DNA of 8,316 nt from CAZQYC01 sp043746555 (lineage in GTDB: Bacteria > Pseudomonadota > Gammaproteobacteria > Steroidobacterales > Steroidobacteraceae), in NCBI GenBank assembly GCA_043746555.1, contig JAYTQU010000346.1:1-8316 (forward strand), given 5' to 3'. The notes under the pieces were generated by a model. It was not told the origin of the DNA. It did no database searches and saw only the letters and a program-made list of their open reading frames with translations. Each line of letters begins with the position of its first letter. Positions within the stretch are counted from its first letter, which is position 1. A program made the position numbers and the translations under genes. Of this stretch, positions 5,364 through 8,316 are shown in pieces.

Positions 5364-6305
5364 TTATAGTCTGGCCCGCTTCTCGCTGGCCAAAAACCAA
5401 CTGTGAGTTGCTTCAACTCCAGCTCGGAGAGAGGTCGTTGCATTCCAACCTAAAGCGTTTATTTTTGCAGTGTCCAAAAGCTTCTGCGGTGGGCCGTCCG
5501 GTTTGTCGGTGTCGTAGCGAATTGCGCCTCCAAAGCCCACTACATCTTTTACTATCGCGGCCAAATCTGCGATCGACACGTCATTCCCAAAGCCGACGTT
5601 GATTAGCTGTTCGTTATCGTACTTTTGCATCAGGAACAGACAGGCATCGGCCAGATCGTCCACATACAAGAATTCCCGACGCGGCGTCCCCGTTCCCCAT
5701 ACAAAGAGTTCAGTGTCGCCACGTGCCTTGGCTTCGTGGCACTTACGGATTAACGCCGGCAGAACATGGGAGTTCTGCAAATCGAAATTGTCGCCGGGAC
5801 CGTACAGGTTGGTCGGCATTACGGAAATTGCATCAAATCCATACTGTCGGCGATACGCCTGGCACATTTTTATTCCAGCGATTTTTGCTATCGCGTACCA
5901 CTCGTTAGTGGGTTCCAGGGGACCGGTGAGCAAGCAGTCTTCGCTCATGGGTTGTGGCGCCAGTCTCGGATAGATGCAACTCGATCCCAAGAACAGCAGT
6001 TTCTTCACTCCGTGCCGCCAAGCAGAGTCAATCACATTGGTCTGCATCTGCAAATTATCGCGGATAAAATCCGCGGGATAAGTGCTGTTGGCGTGAATGC
6101 CGCCTACCTTCGCCGCGGCCAAGTAGACCTGATCAATTGCGCCGCCTTTGAAAAAGGCATCGACGTCGGCTTGATTCGTGAGGTCCAGTTCTTGTCTAGT
6201 CCGCGTAACGATATCTTTATAGCCGTCGGCCGAAAGACGACGAACGATGGCCGATCCCACTAGCCCTCTGTGGCCCGCAACGAAAACACGAGACTCATTA
6301 CTCAT
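5364..6305 (-). CDS. fcl: GDP-L-fucose synthase
   Basis: This 313-residue cytoplasmic enzyme epimerises GDP-4-keto-6-deoxy-D-mannose at C3 and C5, then reduces it with NADPH to GDP-L-fucose. It is an extended short-chain dehydrogenase, very close to E. coli Fcl (WcaG). The nucleotide-binding loop is GHRGLVGS (11-18). The conserved stretch YLAAAKVGGI (61-70) follows, then GSSCIYP (107-113) and YAIAK (137-141). By alignment S108, Y137 and K141 are the catalytic triad, and C110 and H180 match E. coli C109 and H179, the epimerisation residues. PTNLYGPGDNF (164-174) and KPDGPPQKLLD (268-278) are also family motifs. I chose the ATG at 6305, not the in-frame ATG at 6347, because it starts at the Rossmann fold and overlaps the gmd stop by 8 bases (ATGAGTAA), indicating translational coupling. 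Nothing is missing. Confidence 0.96.
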   Translation of the reverse strand: MSNESRVFVAGHRGLVGSAIVRRLSADGYKDIVTRTRQELDLTNQADVDAFFKGGAIDQVYLAAAKVGGIHANSTYPADFIRDNLQMQTNVIDSAWRHGVKKLLFLGSSCIYPRLAPQPMSEDCLLTGPLEPTNEWYAIAKIAGIKMCQAYRRQYGFDAISVMPTNLYGPGDNFDLQNSHVLPALIRKCHEAKARGDTELFVWGTGTPRREFLYVDDLADACLFLMQKYDNEQLINVGFGNDVSIADLAAIVKDVVGFGGAIRYDTDKPDGPPQKLLDTAKINALGWNATTSLRAGVEATHSWFLASEKRARL

Positions 6306-7386
6306 GATGGCGGTAGGTCTTGAATCCTTCTTTGGCGATGAACGCATCGCGGCGCGCGATATCCAAGTCAGACGCGACCATCTCTTCCACTAGTTCGGCA
6401 AAGGAAATCTTCGGCTGCCAATCGAGCTTGGCCTTTGCCTTGCTAGGATCGCCCAATAGAGTCTCCACTTCGGTCGGTCGAAAATACCGTGCATCGATTT
6501 TTACCACTACATTTCCGGTTTTGGAATCGATACCTTGTTCTGCAACTCCCTTGCCGCGCCACTCGATATGCATATCCAACTGCGTTCCGACACGTTCTAC
6601 GAATTCTCGCACTGAATGCTGTTCGCCGGTCGCAATTACAAAATCCTCGGGCTGTGACTGCTGCAACATCAGCCATTGCGCTTCTATGTAATCGCGCGCG
6701 TGACCCCAATCGCGCAGCGAGTCGACATTGCCCAGATACAAACACTCTTCGAGTCCAACCTTGATTCTGGTCAACGCGCGTGTAATTTTTCGAGTCACAA
6801 AGGTTTCGCCACGAATCGGCGACTCGTGATTAAAGAGAATTCCGTTGCAGGCAAATATGCCGTACGCTTCTCGATAATTGACGGTTATCCAATACGCATA
6901 CACCTTTGCTGCCCCGTACGGCGAGCGCGGATAAAACGGCGTGGTTTCCTTCTGGGGAATTTCCTGAACCTTGCCAAACATCTCAGACGTCGATGCTTGA
7001 TAGAAACGCGTTTTCTTCTCGAGCCCCAAGATTCGAATGGCTTCCAGCAAACGCAACGTACCTAACGCATCGGAGTTAGCGGTGTACTCTGGCGTCTCGA
7101 ATGACACGGCCACATGGCTTTGCGCGGCCAGGTTATAAATTTCGTCGGGTTGCACCAGCTGCACAATTCGAATGAGGTTCGTCGCATCGGTGAGGTCGCC
7201 ATAGTGCAATGTCAGCTTGCGATTCTTGGCGTGCGGATCTTGATACAGGTGATCGATACGGTCCGTATTGAACGACGACGCGCGACGCTTAATCCCATGA
7301 ACTTCGTATCCCTTTGCAAGCAAAAACTCTGCGAGATAGGCGCCATCCTGGCCGGTGATACCGGTAATCAGTGCCTTCTTGGACAT
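6298..7386 (-). CDS. gmd: GDP-mannose 4,6-dehydratase
   Basis: This 362-residue cytoplasmic enzyme converts GDP-D-mannose to GDP-4-keto-6-deoxy-D-mannose, using bound NADP. It is the first committed step to GDP-L-fucose and related deoxysugars. The NADP-binding loop is GITGQDGAYL (9-18), followed by HGIKRRASSFNTDRIDHLY. The active-site residues T133 and E135 (STSEMFG) and Y157 with K161 (SPYGAAK) fall at the same numbers as in E. coli Gmd. FNHESPIRGETFVTRK (185-200) and RPTEVETLLGDPSKAK (303-318) are further family signatures, and the length is usual. The ATG at 7386 is chosen over one at 7431 because it begins directly with the Rossmann fold and has GGAG 9 bases upstream. The neighbouring fcl carries out the next two reactions. 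In many glycan loci manB and manC lie nearby, but none is visible here. Confidence 0.97.
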   Translation of the reverse strand: MSKKALITGITGQDGAYLAEFLLAKGYEVHGIKRRASSFNTDRIDHLYQDPHAKNRKLTLHYGDLTDATNLIRIVQLVQPDEIYNLAAQSHVAVSFETPEYTANSDALGTLRLLEAIRILGLEKKTRFYQASTSEMFGKVQEIPQKETTPFYPRSPYGAAKVYAYWITVNYREAYGIFACNGILFNHESPIRGETFVTRKITRALTRIKVGLEECLYLGNVDSLRDWGHARDYIEAQWLMLQQSQPEDFVIATGEQHSVREFVERVGTQLDMHIEWRGKGVAEQGIDSKTGNVVVKIDARYFRPTEVETLLGDPSKAKAKLDWQPKISFAELVEEMVASDLDIARRDAFIAKEGFKTYRHHE

Positions 7387-7395
7387 CAACGATAA

Positions 7396-7399
7396 CTCC
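7396..7399 (-). promoter_or_regulatory. Ribosome-binding site deciding the gmd start
   Basis: The minus strand carries GGAG 9 bases before the ATG at 7386. This spacing supports that codon as the gmd start rather than the in-frame ATG 45 bases upstream. Confidence 0.6.
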
Positions 7400-7462
7400 G
7401 TGGCAGTCAACAGAACCATTATGCCAAGCAATTTCTACGTTGGGTGAAGCTCTTTTACCGTG

Positions 7463-8316
7463 CTACGCCCGCCACTTCTTCACGTGCGCAAGAAGCGGCG
7501 CAAGCGATGGATCGCCACCGTCGGATTCATCGGGCTTTTCGACCAGTGGGATCATTCCTTCCGCAAGCTTTTTGCCGAGTTCCACGCCCCATTGATCGAA
7601 GGCATTGATGCCCCAGATGACGCTTTGGACGAAGACTTTGTGTTCGTAGAGCGCGATGAGCTTTCCGAGGGTTCGCGGGCCTAAGCGTGGGAAAAGGATC
7701 AATGTGCTCGGACGATTTCCGGGGTGCAATTTGTGCGGAGTGAGTCGCGCGATTTCTATTTCGGATTTTCCTTTCGCCTGAAGATCGACTCGAATCTGCT
7801 CTGCCGTTTGGCCAAGTGCGAACGCCTGTGCTTGTGCGAAACAATTGGCGAGCGCGAGATTGTGTTGAGCTTGATTGTCGCTTGAACCATTGACCGGCGC
7901 AATGAAGTCGAGCGCAACGCGCGCTGTGCCTTGATGAAGCAACTGGAAGAACGAATGCTGTGCATTGTTGCCAGGTTCACCCCAGAGCGGAGCGCCGGTT
8001 TTATAGTCAACCGGTTCGCCTTGAAGCGTAACGCTCTTGCCGTTGGATTCCATATCGAGCTGTTGCAGATAAGCTGGGAAGCGATGCAGCCGTTGATCGT
8101 AAGGCAACACCGCGAGCGAATCGACGTCGAGAAAGTTTTGATTCCAGACACCGAGAAGCCCCATAAGCACGGGCAAATTGCGTTCGAACGGCGTGGTCCG
8201 AAAATGTTCGTCCATCAAGCGTCCGCCTTCGAGCATCAATTCGAAATGATCCGCGCCGATCGATAACGCCAATGACAATCCGACCGCCGACCAAATCGAA
8301 TAGCGCCCCCCCCCCC
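7463..8316 (-). CDS. pgi: Glucose-6-phosphate isomerase, C-terminal half (5' end cut)
   Basis: About 283 codons of the 3' half of pgi are present; the family is about 550 residues and the rest lies past the right edge. The enzyme interconverts glucose-6-phosphate and fructose-6-phosphate in the cytoplasm, the latter being the precursor of GDP-mannose. Clear matches are GRYSIWSAVGLSLALSIG (signature 1), WGEPGNNAQHSFFQLLHQGT with the catalytic Glu and His, and GINAFDQWGVELGK (signature 2) with the catalytic Lys. The end, HVKKWRA, resembles the family terminus YKAWRG. The frame stays open to the edge, so an internal TTG or ATG is not the start. The gap to gmd is 76 bases with no obvious terminator or strong promoter, so co-transcription is likely. 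The first three codons fall in a suspicious G run. Confidence 0.96.
   Translation of the reverse strand, partial: GGGRYSIWSAVGLSLALSIGADHFELMLEGGRLMDEHFRTTPFERNLPVLMGLLGVWNQNFLDVDSLAVLPYDQRLHRFPAYLQQLDMESNGKSVTLQGEPVDYKTGAPLWGEPGNNAQHSFFQLLHQGTARVALDFIAPVNGSSDNQAQHNLALANCFAQAQAFALGQTAEQIRVDLQAKGKSEIEIARLTPHKLHPGNRPSTLILFPRLGPRTLGKLIALYEHKVFVQSVIWGINAFDQWGVELGKKLAEGMIPLVEKPDESDGGDPSLAPLLAHVKKWRA
8306..8316. other. Run of 11 C at the window end, probably artefactual
   Basis: The plus strand ends in 11 consecutive C, read as G in pgi. The conserved pgi motif here is V-G-G-R-Y-S. Two Gly codons can account for up to six G, but the run continues through the position normally encoding Val, making it Gly. 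A homopolymer error or padding at a contig end is the simplest explanation. Confidence 0.6.

Noticed and set aside
6309..6316. GGCGGTAG on the plus strand, resembling part of ops
   Set aside because: It is antisense to all genes here, lies inside the gmd 3' end and lacks the following CGTG; an 8-mer match by chance is plausible.
6306..6347. A 14-residue N-terminal extension of Fcl from an earlier in-frame ATG
   Set aside because: It overlaps gmd more deeply, has no family similarity, and the ATG at 6305 aligns with the E. coli start and gives the coupled ATGAGTAA overlap.
7387..7431. A 15-residue N-terminal extension of Gmd from an ATG at 7431
   Set aside because: The ATG at 7386 has GGAG at 9 bases and begins at the conserved Rossmann strand, as known Gmd proteins do.
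7400..7462. A CATAAT box near 7420 considered as a gmd promoter
   Set aside because: No acceptable -35 box lies at 16 to 18 bp; expression from upstream of pgi is simpler.
1..8316. CRISPR array, tRNA or rRNA genes, transposase or integrase genes
   Set aside because: I looked on both strands and saw no spaced repeat array, no tRNA-like cloverleaf or rRNA sequence, and no frame with transposase or integrase motifs.

Overview
The window reads as the edge of a surface-polysaccharide (capsule, exopolysaccharide or O-antigen type) locus from a Gram-negative bacterium, most likely a gammaproteobacterium. The reasons are a RfaH-type NusG paralogue next to an ops/JUMPstart element, an outer-membrane polysaccharide export (OPX) protein, GDP-L-fucose genes close to those of Escherichia coli, and short GGACTGG-type intergenic repeats of a kind I associate with Xanthomonadales and relatives. 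The taxonomic placement is inference only. Every gene I can support lies on the minus strand, so transcription runs from right to left.

Right part (8316 to 5364): the 3' half of pgi (glucose-6-phosphate isomerase, cut by the window edge), then gmd and fcl, which overlap by 8 bases. Gmd and Fcl convert GDP-mannose to GDP-L-fucose. Pgi can supply fructose-6-phosphate to the GDP-mannose branch. Together they indicate a fucose-containing glycan. The window ends in a run of 11 C that looks like an assembly or read artefact.

Middle (5363 to 1560): a promoter-like sequence, then a 962-residue OPX protein with two Poly_export-type domains, about six SLBB domains, a Gln/Asn-rich insert and a hydrophobic C-terminal segment. 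After a second intergenic region with its own promoter, palindrome and possible 10-codon leader comes a RfaH-like antitermination factor.

Left part (1559 to 1): 92 bases after the rfaH stop lies a perfect ops sequence (GGCGGTAGCGTG) in the same orientation. It is not followed by glycan genes inside the window. Instead there is a Phd-type vapB/vapC toxin-antitoxin module, a repeat-bearing non-coding stretch, and a YefM-type antitoxin gene running off the left edge behind a textbook TGTACA-box operator.

The most interesting point is this RfaH-ops-toxin/antitoxin junction. Either RfaH acts on RNA polymerase just downstream of its own gene and carries it into the addiction modules, or the modules and repeats have been inserted between an ops leader and a glycan operon lying beyond the left edge.
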